NCBI GenBank assembly: GCA_023512835.1
Contig: CM042085.1
Span: 37,588,324-37,652,323, forward strand
Source: Taxillus chinensis
Taxonomy: Eukaryota; Streptophyta; Magnoliopsida; Santalales; Loranthaceae
Reading direction: 5' to 3'
DNA: 64,000 bases
Shown here: piece by piece, positions 43,032 to 55,097 of the stretch
How the letters are laid out: each line of letters begins with the position of its first letter
How positions within the stretch are numbered: the stretch's first letter is position 1
The notes under the pieces: generated by a model
Database searches by the model: none
Seen by the model: the letters and a program-made list of their open reading frames with translations, nothing else
Told to the model about the DNA's origin: nothing
Program-made: the position numbers and the translations under genes

Positions 43032-44838
43032 TGAGATGCGAGCCGGCTGTCAACTTAGCTGATCCATAATGTTATACTCGCTCTGTTTCATGAGTTTTAG
43101 AAATTCTATGGTCTCTTCTTCAGTGACCGGTGCTCCTTTCTTTGTTGCCTCCAGTGTTGGCCCAATGTCGGGTTCTGCAGCTTTTTCTTTCCTTGCTTTG
43201 TCAGCCATATCAAGGGCATATGCCCGATCGCTCCTAGTTTTCTTTTCTGCTGTGGTGGCTCCTTGGACTACTTCACAGCTATAGTTCCATAGGACTGCTT
43301 TATCCATCTTGTAAGGGAAAGGGGTAGGAACTCATATGGTGAGCGGTGTAATTCCATGAGGCGATTCGGGATTTCTGTTTTGCCTTCTTGTCGGCACAAG
43401 ATTTGCATCATGTATAGTGAGAGGCCGGATTCCATGTGGTATTTCTGGAGTCTTAATGTTCAAGACAAGGGGTGTTGGCACCCATGATGGTTTATATGAC
43501 ATGTCTCCTTAGATGATGTGGCTTTGATTGTCCGTCTCTTCTCTTGAAACCTCGATCATCCTTTGGTTCATGAGTTTTTGCACCACCTCAGAAAACTCAC
43601 TACATTCTTCGATGTCATGTCCCCGCGACATCTTGTGGTATGGGCATTGTTTTTCCATATTTCCCCCTTCTCTGGTTCTGATGTGTCTTTGGCTTGTACA
43701 TATCCATGTTCTTGTAGCAATTGAAATAAATACGCCTTCTTCATATGTATTTGTGAAGCCTTCTCCAATCGTCCTTCAGTCTTGATACTAGCCACATTAT
43801 TGGAGCGTTCTGGGAAAGGATTGCTATTCACATTTGGCGTCCCCGTCATGGTGGAAAAATCCAACCAATTTGCATCTTTCAAAGCTTGGACTTTCCTTTT
43901 GAATGCTATGCAATTTTCAATATCATGTCCTGCTCTACCAACATGATACTCGCATCGGGCATCTGATTTATACCAAGCTGGGGGAGGAGACCTTATTTCT
44001 CCCAAGGGTGTAGGGAGTACCAGCCTTGCTTCTAGAAGCTTGGGGTATACTTCAGCATATGTCATTGGAATCGGGTCAAACTCTTGTCGTGGCTGAGGAG
44101 GAACTTGATTCGCTCCTGCATGTTGAGTCTGGGCCTTTGGTTGCCTTTGTCCTTGGAATGCGGGTTTAGGTCCTTCCAGAGTTGATGCCCTTGATTGCTC
44201 TTGGTATGGTGCTCTCGGTTGAAATGGGTTTTGTGCCATTGGATATGGAAATCGAACCCCTCCTTGTGGTAAATAGGGAGCGAATTGGGGAGCAGGAGCA
44301 GGTGCGGCATAGCGGCCTACCGGTGATCCTCTGTAGTACCCTGGTGCTTGGTAGAAGGTCGGTTGTCGAGTGTGATTGGTATACCAGGTTGGTCTCACTT
44401 TCCTTCTTCTTTGCCGGTGGTTGAAACCTTTTTGATACCTCGGCTGCATCACCCTTCAGCTTTCCTCCTTTAATGCCACTTTCAACACGTTCACCGGATG
44501 CGACCAAGTCTGCAAAGTCTCTGGAGACATTGCCGATCAATTTCTCATAATATACACCTTTAAGTGTGTTAATAAAAAGAGTAGTGAGTTCTCTTTTCGT
44601 AAGGGGAGGTTGGACCTCCACAGCCGTCTCTCTCCATCTCGTGCATAATCCTTGAAGCTTTCGTCGGACCCCTTTTCCAAGGACTTGTAGGGTTAGTCGA
44701 TCCGAGACTAGCTCGGTGACATGTTTGTACTTGAGCCAAGAAGGATGTGGACGATTCTTTCCAAATCTTGATACGGTTACCATCCAATTGAAAGTACCAG
44801 CGGAGGGATGCCCTAGTTAGGTATTCCTAGAAACAATG
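43032..44838 (-). pseudogene. Tat gag, C-terminal two thirds
   Basis: Leftwards from the Copia C insertion: LTRASLRWYFQLDGNRIKIW (about 44820-44760), TKRELTTLFINTLKGVYYEK and a shift near 44450. A Pro/Gln-rich part follows, then CEYHVGRAGHDIENCIAFKR (about 43960-43900), the Cys/His knuckle of Tat gags, with WLDFSTMTGTPNV after it. The 294-codon frame 44452-43568 is open. Towards 43050, TRSDRAYALDMADKARKE and VTEEETIEFLKLMKQSEYNI link gag to protease. Confidence 0.85.
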
Positions 44839-44843
44839 CATAA

Positions 44844-45042
44844 TAATGATGCGCGGCGCACGACACCTGTCTGACAAAGATCGGCTGATCCTCTTTCCTC
44901 TTCTAGTGTCATCCCATTTTAGTATGTAATTAATGTATTTATTGTGTTGCCATTTGGAGGCAATTGCTTGTACATTATAAGCCGTGTTTAGGCATAATAA
45001 TAGACAGAACAAAAACGGGTAAAAGGTCCCGTGCATTTTACA
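44844..45042 (+). repeat. 5' LTR of Copia C
   Basis: 199 bp, TA...CA. The same TAATGATGCGC start follows the polypurine tract in the 3' LTR, so the LTR truly begins TA rather than TG. Confidence 0.9.
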
Positions 45043-45055
45043 TGGTATCGAGCCG
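45043..45055 (+). other. Primer binding site of Copia C
   Basis: TGGTATCGAGCCG begins directly after the LTR; compare TGGTATCAGAGC for initiator-Met tRNA. Confidence 0.85.
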
Positions 45056-45065
45056 AACGTGCACC

Positions 45066-46268
45066 ATGGCCGCACGTGAAGAAGGAGAGATGAAAGGTGT
45101 GAACAAAATCGCAACGGCTATCTCTCCTTACTGTTTGAATTCTAATGATAATCCTAGGAATGTTATTACCCAAGTCCAGTTGAAGGGTGCAAATTATGAA
45201 GAATGGGCGCGAGCAATGCGTATGTCCTTGCGTGCTAAGAAGAAATATGGGTTCGTTGCGGGCACAATACCACAACCCGGTGCGAACTCGGCAGATCTTG
45301 AAGAATGGTGGACTGTGAATTCAATGTTGGTGTCATGGATACTCAATACCATCGAACCAACATTGCGCTCCACCATTACATATATGGAGTTGGCAAAAGA
45401 CCTTCGGGACGACATCAAGGAAAGATTTGCCGTTGGGAATGGTCCACGCATACAACAGCTTCATGCAGAATTGGCCAATTGTCGTTAGAAAGGTCTTCCC
45501 ATCGTGACGTACTATGGAAAATTGAAGCAAGTTTGGGAGGAACTTGCTAACTATGATCAGCAACCCACATGTCAATGTGGGGCTTGCACATGCAATCTGA
45601 ATATTGCGTTCGACAAAAAATGCGAGGAGAGCAAGGTGCATCAATTTCTGATGGGTCTTGATGATGATGTCTATGGGACGGTCAGGTCGAATATTCTTAG
45701 CACTGAGCCACTTCCCACTCTTAATTGAGCATATGCCGTGGTAGTCCAAGAGGAGCGTGTGCGGCAAATCACACGAACCACAGAAGTCGGAAGGGAAGTC
45801 ATGGCCCTGGTGGTGCAGAACACTGTTGGCGGGCGCCGGACAAATAATGACGGAAAACAATCCTTAATTTGCTCTTTGTGTCAACGAAGAGGACATGATG
45901 ACCAACACTGCTTCCAATCCATTGGGTACCCTGATTGGTGGGGTGATCGGCCTCGGTCTGACATTCGTCGGGGTGGTGGTCGTGGAACACCAGGGCGGGC
46001 GCTTAGGCGTGGACGTGGGCGTGGAGTGGTTCCACGTGCACATGTTGCGCAACAAGTGCCTACGGAACAGGTGCCTACGGAGCAATCCCCATCTGAAGCC
46101 ATTGTTGACGTCGCAGCCGGGAGCGGGTTTAGCAAAGAGCAGTGGAGGACGCTTCTGACTTTGATGCAACCGTCCAAATCCACCAGTGCCGCGGAACGCT
46201 TGTCTGGTAAGGCCCTTCCTAGCCCTGCTTCTTCCTGGATAATTGATACTGGTGCTTCGCAGACATGA
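45066..46268 (+). pseudogene. Copia C gag and protease start, broken by stops
   Basis: ATG at 45066 gives MAAREEGEMKGVNKIATAIS. QLKGANYEEWARAMRMSLRA (about 45180-45239) is the UBN2-type Copia gag domain. Stops lie at 45486-45488 and 45726-45728. A zinc knuckle CSLCQRRGHDDQHC (about 45870-45911) is intact with C-x2-C-x4-H-x4-C. Gly/Arg-rich RGGGRGTPGRALRRGRGRG follows. Protease starts SWIIDTGASQT (about 46234-46266), with DTGA intact, and is cut by a stop. Confidence 0.87.
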
Positions 46269-46374
46269 CCTGTGATCTCACCTCCTTACATGAGGTAAAC
46301 GGCCCTAACAGGCTGCGCCCGTAGGGTTACCGGATGGGAGACGTGTTGAGGCACAGCAAACAGGGACAATTTTC

Positions 46375-49300
46375 TTGAATGACAAAATTCGTTTGGATAA
46401 CGTACTTTTTATCCCCACTTTGAGCTGTAATCTGATTTCGGTAGCCCAGTTACTGACAGATATGGATTGTGATATTCAATTCAGTGCTAACGCATGTGTT
46501 ATTCAGGACCGCACTTCGAAGATGGTGATTGGTGCGGGTAAGCAGCGTAATGGGCTGTACTATTTTGAGAGATGGGGCGTGGGAGCAGCATATGCTATGA
46601 CAGGACCCTAACGTCGGACATATGGCACCAACGGTTGGGTCATCCTTCTCACAACGTAGTTAACAGTTTGTCTCCTGTTTTGGGTCGTTCTATGTCTCCA
46701 GGACCTATTAATAAAATTTGTGATATTTGTGTTCGCGCAAAGCAAACTCGTGATTCCTTTGTTTTGAGTGAAACCATTGCTGCAGAAAGGTTTTCTTTAA
46801 TACATTGTGATTTATGGGGACCTTATAGAACTGTTGCGTTATCTGGTGCTTCTTATTTTCTGACTATTGTAGATGATTACACACGCACTGTCTGGTTGTA
46901 TCTTCTTCACACTAAATCCGAGGTCGGCCGTGTTTTGCGTAATTTTCTTGCGTTCATGGAGCGCCAATTTCATACAAAGGTGCACGTTGTGCGGACCGAT
47001 AATGGCACAGAATTTACCTGTTTAACATCCTATTTTCTTGACCAAGGGATTATGCACCAGACTTCGTGCCGAGCTACACCGCAACAAAATGGCAAGGTTG
47101 AACGTAAACATCGTCATATTCTCAACGTTGCTCGTGCCTTACGCTTTCAGGCGAACTTGCCGATTGAGTTCTGGGGCGAATGTGTTTTGACTGCTGGGTA
47201 TCTTATTAACCGCACTCCCTCCAGTGTTTTGGGTCACAAAACCCCATACAAACTATTGTTCGGTAAACCTCATACTTATACTCATTTACGTGTTTTTGGG
47301 TGCCTATGTTATGGTAAAAACATCAACCGGGACCGGGACAAGTTCTCCAGTCGCTCCCAACGGTGCATCTTTGTGGGTTACCCCTATGGTAAAAAAGGGA
47401 TGGACACTGTATGATCTCAATACTCGGGACATTTTTGTCTCCCGTGATGTGGTTTTTAACGAAGATGAATTTCCGTTTCTCAATTCCTGTACAGGGAGTC
47501 TTGGAGCACCAGCAGACCTTCCTGCTCTCGCCCCAGGGAGTCTTTGTGACCCGCTATTCGTCTCCACAGACGGTGCGTCCCGTGCAGACGATGCTCCGCC
47601 GCCCCTCGCTGACTCAGCTGTACCCCCGCTCGTTGACGCAATAGTGGCACCCGTGCCTGGCGCCGTCCCCGATGCCTCTGCCGTTCCTAGCGACGTCGAC
47701 CCGCCAGAGCCAGACGAGGGCATCGCGGCATCAGCGGGTGACATCAATCGGGCGGGTGCACAGCTCCCCCTTCTGTCGCCAGGACCTCTTGACGGCGCAC
47801 CGATCCCCACCAGTACAGCATCCGACGCCCCGCTGGGTCGTGGTCTTCGGACCAAACAACCGCCGAGTAAACTGCGTGACTATGTCGTCCACACAATCCA
47901 GCCAGTTCCCTCCAATTCCACAGGGACGAGGTATCCCCTGGCTCAGTATGTTACCTCTGACCGGTTTTCCTCCTGTCATCGTGCCTTCTTAGCTGCCGTT
48001 GCTTCTGGGCACGAGCCCCGATCTTATCGTGAAGCTATGGCAAATCCATGTTGGCAAGAGGTGATGCGCAAAGAGCTGGATGCGCTTGACCTCAACGGCA
48101 CGTGGACAGTCACTGATTTGCCACCTGGCAAGACGGCCCTCGGCAGCAAATGGGTTTACAAGATCAAATATCACTCTGATGGCACGATCGAGCGATATAA
48201 GGCGCACCTGGTGATTTAGGGCAATCATCAGGTAGAGGGGATCGATTACCATGAGACATTCGCTCATGTGGCCAAAATGGTTAGTGTTCGCTGTTTTCTG
48301 GCTGTGGCAGCCGCACGCCACTGGGCTGTTCACCAGATGGATGTCCACAATGCGTTCTTACACGGCGATCTCAATGAAGAGGTGTACATGCGCATGCCGC
48401 CTGGTTTCCAGTCTTCCAAACCCGGCCAGGTTTGTCGACTTCACAAGTCCCTGTATGGTCTCCGTCAAGCGCCCCGATGTTGGTTCGTGAAGCTAGTTTC
48501 CGCTCTCACTCGGTATGGCTTCACTCAATCTCGATCCGATTATTCACTCTTTACGCTGCGACGGGGGCGCATTCACCTTCATGTCCTTGTTTATGTTGAT
48601 GACCTCATCATCTCTGGGAATGACAGTCGCGCTATTCATCTGTTCAAGACATATCTCGGTACTTGCTTTCATATGAAGGATCTTGGAGAGTTAAAATATT
48701 TTTTAGGTGTGGAAGTTGCACGCAACGCTGCGGGATTTTCTTATCCCAACGCAAATATGTTCTGGATCTTCTCTCTGAAGTTGGTTTGCTCGGCGCCAAA
48801 CCCGCTCCCTTTCCTGTGGTTCCGAACCATAGTCCGCAGCAGCGCATGGTTCCTTGTTGACGGATCCTGACCGATATCGCCGCCTTGTTGGGCATTTGAT
48901 TTATTTGACATTCACCAAACCGGAGCTCTCTTATTGTGTGCACATCTTGGCACAATTTATGCAGCACCCCGTCTCGAGCATTGGGCGGCCGCCCTCCGCG
49001 TCGTCCGCTACCTCAAGGCTGCCCCCGGGCAGGGGATCCTCCTTCGCTCCACTTCGGATCTTCGTCTTACGGCCTTTTGCGACTCTGACTGGGCAAGTTG
49101 CCCTCTTACCCGTCGGTCTCTCACGGGTTATTTTATTCTTCTTGGCCGCTCACCCGTTTCATGGAAAACGAAGAAGCAGCACACGGTTTCCCGTTCTTCT
49201 GCCGAAGCTGAGTATCGCTCTCTCGCCACCACTAGTTGCGAGCTGAAATGGTTGAAGGGGTTACTTCTTGACCTAGGTGTACCACACCCTTCGCCCATTC

Positions 49301-49545
49301 CACTTTACGGTGATAGCCGATCTGCATTGCACATCGCTGCCAATCCTGTTTTTCATGAACGCACCAAACATATTGAGGTTGATTGTCATTTCGTTCGTGA
49401 TGAAATTCAACGTGGTACCATCCGGCCGACTTATGTGCGCACCGATTTCCAACTCGCCGACCTCTTTACCAAGGCTCCTGGGAAGCGTCAATTCGATTTC
49501 CTTCTTCGTAAGTTGGGCATTTACGATCCCCATGCTCCAACTTGA
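46375..49545 (+). pseudogene. Copia C integrase, reverse transcriptase and RNase H
   Basis: Integrase is well kept (46572-47414): WHQRLGHPSHNV and CDICVRAKQ (HHCC), HCDLWGPYRTV (D), VRTDNGTEFTCL (D) and QQNGKVERKHRH (E). A shift near 47400 leads to a Pro/Ala-rich linker and RT (47930-48870): GSKWVYKIKYHSDGTIERYK, a stop at 48217-48219, MDVHNAFLHGDLNEEVYMRM, LYGLRQAPRCWF and VYVDDLIISG (about 48589-48618). RNase H (48870-49545) has TAFCDSDWASCPLTRRSLTG, SRSSAEAEYRSLATT, HIEVDCHFVRDEI and DLFTKAPGKRQF. The stop at 49543-49545 is the natural end. Confidence 0.92.
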
Positions 49546-49552
49546 GGGGGGG
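49544..49552 (+). other. Polypurine tract of Copia C
   Basis: GAGGGGGGG overlaps the pol stop codon and abuts the 3' LTR start TAATGATG. Confidence 0.88.
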
Positions 49553-49756
49553 TAATGATGCGCAGCGCACGACACCCTGTACAAAGACGGATCGGCGGCT
49601 GATCCTCTTTCCTCTTCTAGTGTTATCCCATTTTAGTATGTAATTAATGTATTTATTGTGTTGCCATTTGGAGGCAATTGCTTGTACATTATAAGCCGTG
49701 TTTAGGCATAATAATAGACAGAACAAAAACGGGTAAAAGGTCCCGTGCATTTTACA
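49553..49756 (+). repeat. 3' LTR of Copia C
   Basis: 204 bp, similar to the 5' LTR with small indels in the first 50 bases; ends CATTTTACA, then cataa. Confidence 0.92.
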
Positions 49757-49761
49757 CATAA

Positions 49762-50330
49762 GGAGCTTGTCTTCGCCTGCATAAGCTGCCATCTTTTGAC
49801 AATACATGGAAAGGTGTGTCCTCGAACACCGGGTCCCGTTAAACTTCTAAAACTCTGGCATTTTCAATTTCGGAGGTAGCACCACTCCAGGGACTAAACA
49901 TAAGTCTTGTGGGCTAGTCATGCCATAGCTGTCGATGCCTTCTATGACTTTCAATCTTTCCTCTAGACGTCTCAGAGCAGGAGACTCAATGTTTTCCTTA
50001 GGAGCTGGGGATCCCACTTCTTCCATCACGTTGTCTGATATTGGCATAGTGAAATGAGTTTGATTTGGGGTTGGAGGTTATGCCACAGCAGGATGATGTG
50101 TTGGTGCCTGGTGAGCAGTTGGGCGGTTGAACGGCCTCCTACCCCGACTCTTGATGGGGATTTGTAATTCCCCTTGTCGGGATTCTTTCTCTTTCTTCTA
50201 TCAGCTTGGTGAGCATGTCCATCATCAAAGCCATTTGCCCCTACAAGGCTTGTTGTGACTATTCTAAACCCATAAGTCTATTCTCTCGCTTCGTCTGCCA
50301 TCGGTTGTGATACCTGATTGCGTCAGGATC
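49762..50330 (-). pseudogene. Tat gag, N-terminal part
   Basis: Leftwards it reads MPISDNVMEEVGSPAPKENI (50047 onward), LRRLEERLKVIEG (helical), GVVLPPKLKMPEF, then after a TAA stop KFNGTRCSRTHLSMYCQKMA and AYAGEDKLLM, reaching the Copia C insertion. The last phrase joins directly to HCFQEYLTRASLRW across the insertion. Sequence from 50048 to about 50330 is a Pro/Gln-rich N-terminus with shifts; the true start is not clear. Confidence 0.8.
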
Positions 50331-50680
50331 TGAGATTGTAAAAGTGTGCAATCTTGGAGAACAGCTGCTACCCACCTGGATACAAGGTAATGTTTATTTG
50401 ATTTTTTAATAATTTTTTTGTTTTATATGCATGTATGCATGAATGAATATGCAAAAGGTTAGATAAACAATAACTTTATTGCAAACATTTTCAAACAAAC
50501 ACACAGTACAATATGAAATGCCATGTAAATGAGAGATATGGCTATATAATCTTAAACCAATTTCTAGTCATCTCCTAAGTAGCACGGCGCCTCCTCCTCT
50601 CTGGGGTGGTCACTCACCCGCTTCCTCCCTTTGCTTTAATATGGTTTTGAACTGTTTTTCCCTTAGCTGCAACCACTACA
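50331..50680 (-). other. Spacer between Tat ORF1 and gag
   Basis: AT-rich; I see no gene, repeat or RNA in it. ORF1 must end near its right edge. Confidence 0.5.
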
Positions 50681-51582
50681 GAGCTCCTTCTAGAGATGCT
50701 TCCAGCATTTGGATCTGTTGCCTGAGATTCTGATTCTCCTGGAGGATGGCTCTCATGTCCGTTGTTAACTGTGGCTTATGTTGTGCCCTCCAAGATATGT
50801 ATGCCGGATAAACACCAGGTTTTGGACTGTTGGGTTAGTGTTTGTGTGGGATGGACCATGCCTGATACATCTTTTTACCTTTTTCTGTGAGCATGGTTCT
50901 ATCATAAGTGAAGTCACAATCTTCCATGCCGAATAGCACAGGGATAATCCGATGATGCCCAACTTGTCTTCCACCTTGCAAGAGTGCATATGTAGTTCCT
51001 CCCCAATGACCTAAGAGGGGAACCCAATTGTAGTCCCCGCAGCTATATGTCATGGAGACCACCGGCATCCAAGCAGGTAATGTCAACTTCTGTGAGGTTC
51101 TCTAACTTCTTCCTCCAGTCTTCAAAGCCTTTAGGTAGACTCCACTTGCTAAGCAAAATATCCAATAGTGTCGTGGCCGGCACTCGGTAAACAACATGGA
51201 AACGAGGAACAATACAATAGGAAATGACCCTGCAGCCAAGTGCATAGGAGAGGTAGGCATCCCATGAACTACCCCGAGCTGTACTCCTTAGATAAGTAAG
51301 AGAGTGAATGGTTTCAGCCAATATAGCAGGAGTGGGATCACATCCTTTGAGCACTTGCTAGACCAAATCCACAATTGCTCCATCGATGTGGGCCGGTATC
51401 CTCGGGAAAATGACTATCTTGTATATAGCTAATGTAAGCAAGTTGTGTACCCCTGCTTCTGTTGCGATCTGTATCATTTCTTTGATTGTTTCCCATGGAA
51501 GATACTCTCGCCCACCATACATTGTGGCCGCTGGTGAGTCCCATACTGGCTTTCCCATTATTTCAGCAAAGGCCCTTCGACA
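50681..51582 (-). pseudogene. Tat ORF1, C-terminal two thirds (DUF7745-like)
   Basis: Leftwards: GKPVWDSPAATMYGGREYLP, GVHNLLTLAIYKIVIFPRIP and AHIDGAIVDLV, a TAG stop at 51360, then LKGCDPTPAILAETIHSLTY and LSYALGCRVISYCIVPRFHV; after a shift, YNWVPLLGHWGGTTYALLQG and a C-terminal helical tail (QENQNLRQQIQMLEASLEG). The AIY-x-hydrophobic-IFP and PAILAET signatures match the ORF1 protein found upstream of gag in Tat/Ogre elements and annotated as DUF7745; its function is unknown. Gypsy D splits it at 51582. Confidence 0.75.
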
Positions 51583-51587
51583 TGATT

Positions 51588-53708
51588 TGTCACGCCCCTA
51601 AATTCCGACCGACAGAATCAGGAACGCAACTTCCCCATGCCCACTCCAGGGGTCAAGGGGTTGGTGACTATTTCAACCATGTACAATACTACAACGGGGG
51701 TAGCATTGTACTTAATAATAATCCAATGTAACATACAAGTCACTAATAAATATATCTGCAAATAATATTACTAAAGTGCAGCCAATCAAGTTTGTACAAC
51801 TGTCACGGACCCTTGTCCGGAAATTAATAGAAAATAAACAAAGTCTATAGGAGAAATCCTACACAAAGATTTCCCGACCCGCTCCACTGTGGCTCTAAAA
51901 GCTACTCCCTACAACCTGTAGGAATAGAAATAAAGTAGGGTGAGCACGAATGCCCAGTAGGTGATCTCCAACTCCACTACCCCGTACATAAGATTCCTAG
52001 ATCTATATGACCAGTGTATGCATGTGCTGGTGTAGTGCCATGGTCTAACACATTTAGATTAAGTCTGGTCACAATGAAATTTCATTAAATCACAAATAAG
52101 ATATCACATCACATTTAATGCTATTAGGGGTCGCACCAATTGCCTGACCATCCACAGAATTCCCGCAACCAACTTCAGGAATTTAAATGACTACCAACAG
52201 CCATATGTGGGACCTGCGGTGTCCCTAATGACCACCCACCACATAGGGGACCTGGGTTAACCAGCCACATAGGGGACCTACGGCCTCTTGCCGGCCCTAT
52301 GTGGGAGCACGGTTAATCTAACCAATTTGATCACAAAACCCATTATTAGTTAACAACATTACCAATAATTAACATTTAGTGCGACAATCACAACCATCTA
52401 GAGCACTTATCCAATAATAACTCAAATGATTAAATACATAAATACATACATAAATACCCAATTCCACCAAACAATTAATAATCTAAGCAATAAATTTATT
52501 AACACCAAGCTATAATTAACACCCTACTTAATCAAACTACAACCAAACTCGAATGCCACTCATTTATGAATCCACTATAAGGAAGCACACCCATTTATTA
52601 TTATTATTATCATGAATATGATCATTATTTCTATCGTTTAATTTAATTAATTTTTATTTTATTTTATTTTTATTTAGAGCCGAGGCAGACTGGCCCAATG
52701 GGGCCGGCCCATGCCACACCAGCCAGTTAAGGCTGGTGATGATCGGCAGGGCGGCAAGACGCTGCCGCCCCTGCCTCCTTCTACGCAACTGCCTGGTGTG
52801 CAGAGAAGCACCACGGGACGGCGCTGACGGCGCGCCCCTTTTCCTCCCTCTCTCTCGTACAGCATGCGGAGACGATCCACGGGACGGCTCGGACGCCACC
52901 GCCCCTGCCCCTTTTTTTTCTTCTTTCACGCGTCGCTCGACTTTGACCCACGGCGGCACTGATGTCGTCCACCCTTTGCATCCTGGCGCGCGCCATGATC
53001 TGCGGTGACCCAGTCGCGCGGAAGGGAAGCCTCTGCTACCGCATGGAAGGGAAGCCTCTACTGCCGCATAGAAGGGACCTGCTACTGCGCTAAGGTCCTG
53101 GCGACCGGACGAACGACCTGTAAAGGCTAAGATATTAATAATAATAATATGTTGATCCTTAAGGAAAACAAACGATGATAGTGGTACTGTAACCATAGTT
53201 CGAACATGGAGAGGGTAAGCATACAAACTCATAGTGACGAACACAAGAAGATATGAGTCTACATTATCTCTAACAGTAATCATGATACAGAATGACGAAA
53301 GGTAGAACCACCTACCTGGAAGATTCGAAGGATCAGAAGAAGAAGACAATGGCTTCACCCCTATTTTTTTTCCCTGCCAGGCTCTGCGCACGCACAAAAT
53401 AATCGTGTGGTTTCACCCTGTCCACCCCTTTTATACTAAAATTAAATAATAATAGTAATAATTATAATTATAATAATAATGATGATGGCCTTTATAATTA
53501 TTATAACCATAAAAGTTCAATTACTTATAAAAGAAATTATGTTAATAATATTAACACCATAATAATAGTAAAAATCTTAAAATATTAAATAAATAATAAT
53601 AATAATAACGCAAAACGTTAATGCTAAGATCACGCTGCCGAAAAGATATTCCCCCCTCTGATCGGGGCTAACCTCAATCACACAAATACACATGTATGGG
53701 TCTTTACA
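51588..53708 (-). repeat. 3' LTR of Gypsy D (left copy)
   Basis: 2121 bp, 26 bp longer than the other LTR, chiefly because GGAAGGGAAGCCTCT is present twice near 53030-53065. Contains AT-rich TAATAATAAT runs (53440-53600), and a long open frame on the minus strand that is frameshifted in the other LTR and looks like no known protein. Confidence 0.95.
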
Positions 53709-53721
53709 TCCTCCCCACCTT
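53709..53721 (-). other. Polypurine tract of Gypsy D (used copy)
   Basis: Minus-strand AAGGTGGGGAGGA abuts the TGTAAAGACCC start of the 3' LTR. A second copy of the same block lies at about 53953-53967, just after the pol stop. Confidence 0.88.
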
Positions 53722-53952
53722 AGGACTTTTCGTCCCCGAAAAGACAAGCTATCTCTAACGAGGTAACACTTCACTTGCAGGCTAAGATAATCATACACCA
53801 CCTAGCTATAACTCAAGCATAATAAACTAAACAACACCAACAAACAAAATAATCAATAACATCAAATCGCATGCAACAAAAAAATATTAACAACCATAAG
53901 CACAACAACAAAACAACAAGGTTAACTACCTCAATGCATGATGAAGATCTTG
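53722..53952 (-). other. Spacer between two polypurine blocks of Gypsy D
   Basis: 231 bp of AT-rich sequence without a gene. Confidence 0.5.
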
Positions 53953-53966
53953 ACATCCTCCCCACC

Positions 53967-55097
53967 TTAGGACTGTTCATCCTCGAACAACTCGGGGTGA
54001 AGAGCACGCATCTGACTCTCCCGCTCCCAGTCTGCTCCTCCAAATTACAATGGCGCCACAAAACTCGGACCAACGGAATCATCTTGCCTCGCAAGACCTG
54101 CTCCCGCCGGTCTAAAATCTGAACTGGTGCCTCTACAACGGAACCATCATCTCGCTAGCTCTATTTCACGCCAATCAAGCATATGGGAAGGATCCGGGTA
54201 ATATTTCCGCGATTGGGAGACATGGAAAACATCATGAACACGAGCCAACTCGGGTGGTAACTCCAATCGATAGGCAACTGGTCCCATAGCTGCTATGATA
54301 GGAAAAGGACCCACAAATCGAGGTGAGAGTTTGGAACCTCGCCCAAACCGTCTGTGCCCCCGCCATGGCGAAACTCGCAAGAAGACGCGATCCCCTACGA
54401 CGAACTGAAGTGGTCACCGCTGTCTGTCAGCATATGATTTCTGTCGACTCTGGGTTGTCAACATCTGTTGCCGGATCACTTGAACCAAGTCTATAGTCTC
54501 CTGTACCATATCGGGACCTAAAACAACTGCCTCTCCTGCCTGGGCCCAACACAAAGGGGAGCGACACGGTCGCCCATACAATGCCTCATATGGCGCCATC
54601 CCTATCGTAGCCTGATAGCTATTGTTGTAGGAGAACTCCACCAAGGGAAGGTGAGCCTCCCAACAACCTCCAAAATCCAATACACAAGCACGAAGCATAT
54701 CCTCGAGAATCTGAATAGTGCGCTCTGACTGGCCATCTGTCTGAGGGTGGTAAGATGTACTCAAGTTCACTCGGGTGCCCAATGCACGCTGTAACTGCCC
54801 CCAGAACTGCAAAGTGAACCGTGCATCCCTATCAGAAACGATCGACAATGGTACACCATGCAATCGTACTATCACATCGACATAACGTTGTCCCAAGGTC
54901 CGGACCGGATCGGTCTCGCGAATCGAAATAAAGTGGGCAGATTTCGTCAAACGGTCTACAACAACCCAAATAATATCATGACCTCTAGAACGAGGAAGCT
55001 CTGTGACGAAGTCCATAGTCACATGATCCCACTTCCACTCCGGCACATGTAACGACTGCAACTCACCGGTAGACCGCAAATGCTCGGCCTTGACTTG
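53967..55097 (-). pseudogene. Gypsy D integrase core and chromodomain
   Basis: The 221-codon frame 55079-54414 holds WKWDHVTMDFVTELPRSRGH (Asp), VSDRDARFTLQFW (Asp) and TDGQSERTIQILEDM (Glu), so all three DDE residues are intact, then PLVEFSYNNSYQATIGMAPY. After shifts: [20 protein letters not shown] (54370 region), then the chromodomain (MIPLVRVLWRHCNLEEQ), with a one-base deletion before WERES. The natural stop TAA is at 53969-53967, next to the first polypurine block. Confidence 0.9.

Larger units (their letters stand above)
44844..49756 (+). mobile_element. Copia C: small Copia retrotransposon with 0.2-kb LTRs
   Basis: 4.9 kb between perfect cataa duplications (44839-44843 and 49757-49761). 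LTRs of 199 and 204 bp start TAATGATGCGC and end CATTTTACA, so termini are TA...CA. Gag-pol has Copia order. It lies in the Tat gag. The LTRs differ by several substitutions and indels, and the polyprotein has several stops, so it is defective. Confidence 0.95.

Noticed and set aside
52654..53397. 247-codon minus-strand ORF
   Set aside because: Lies wholly inside the Gypsy D LTR, is frameshifted in the other LTR copy, and resembles no protein.
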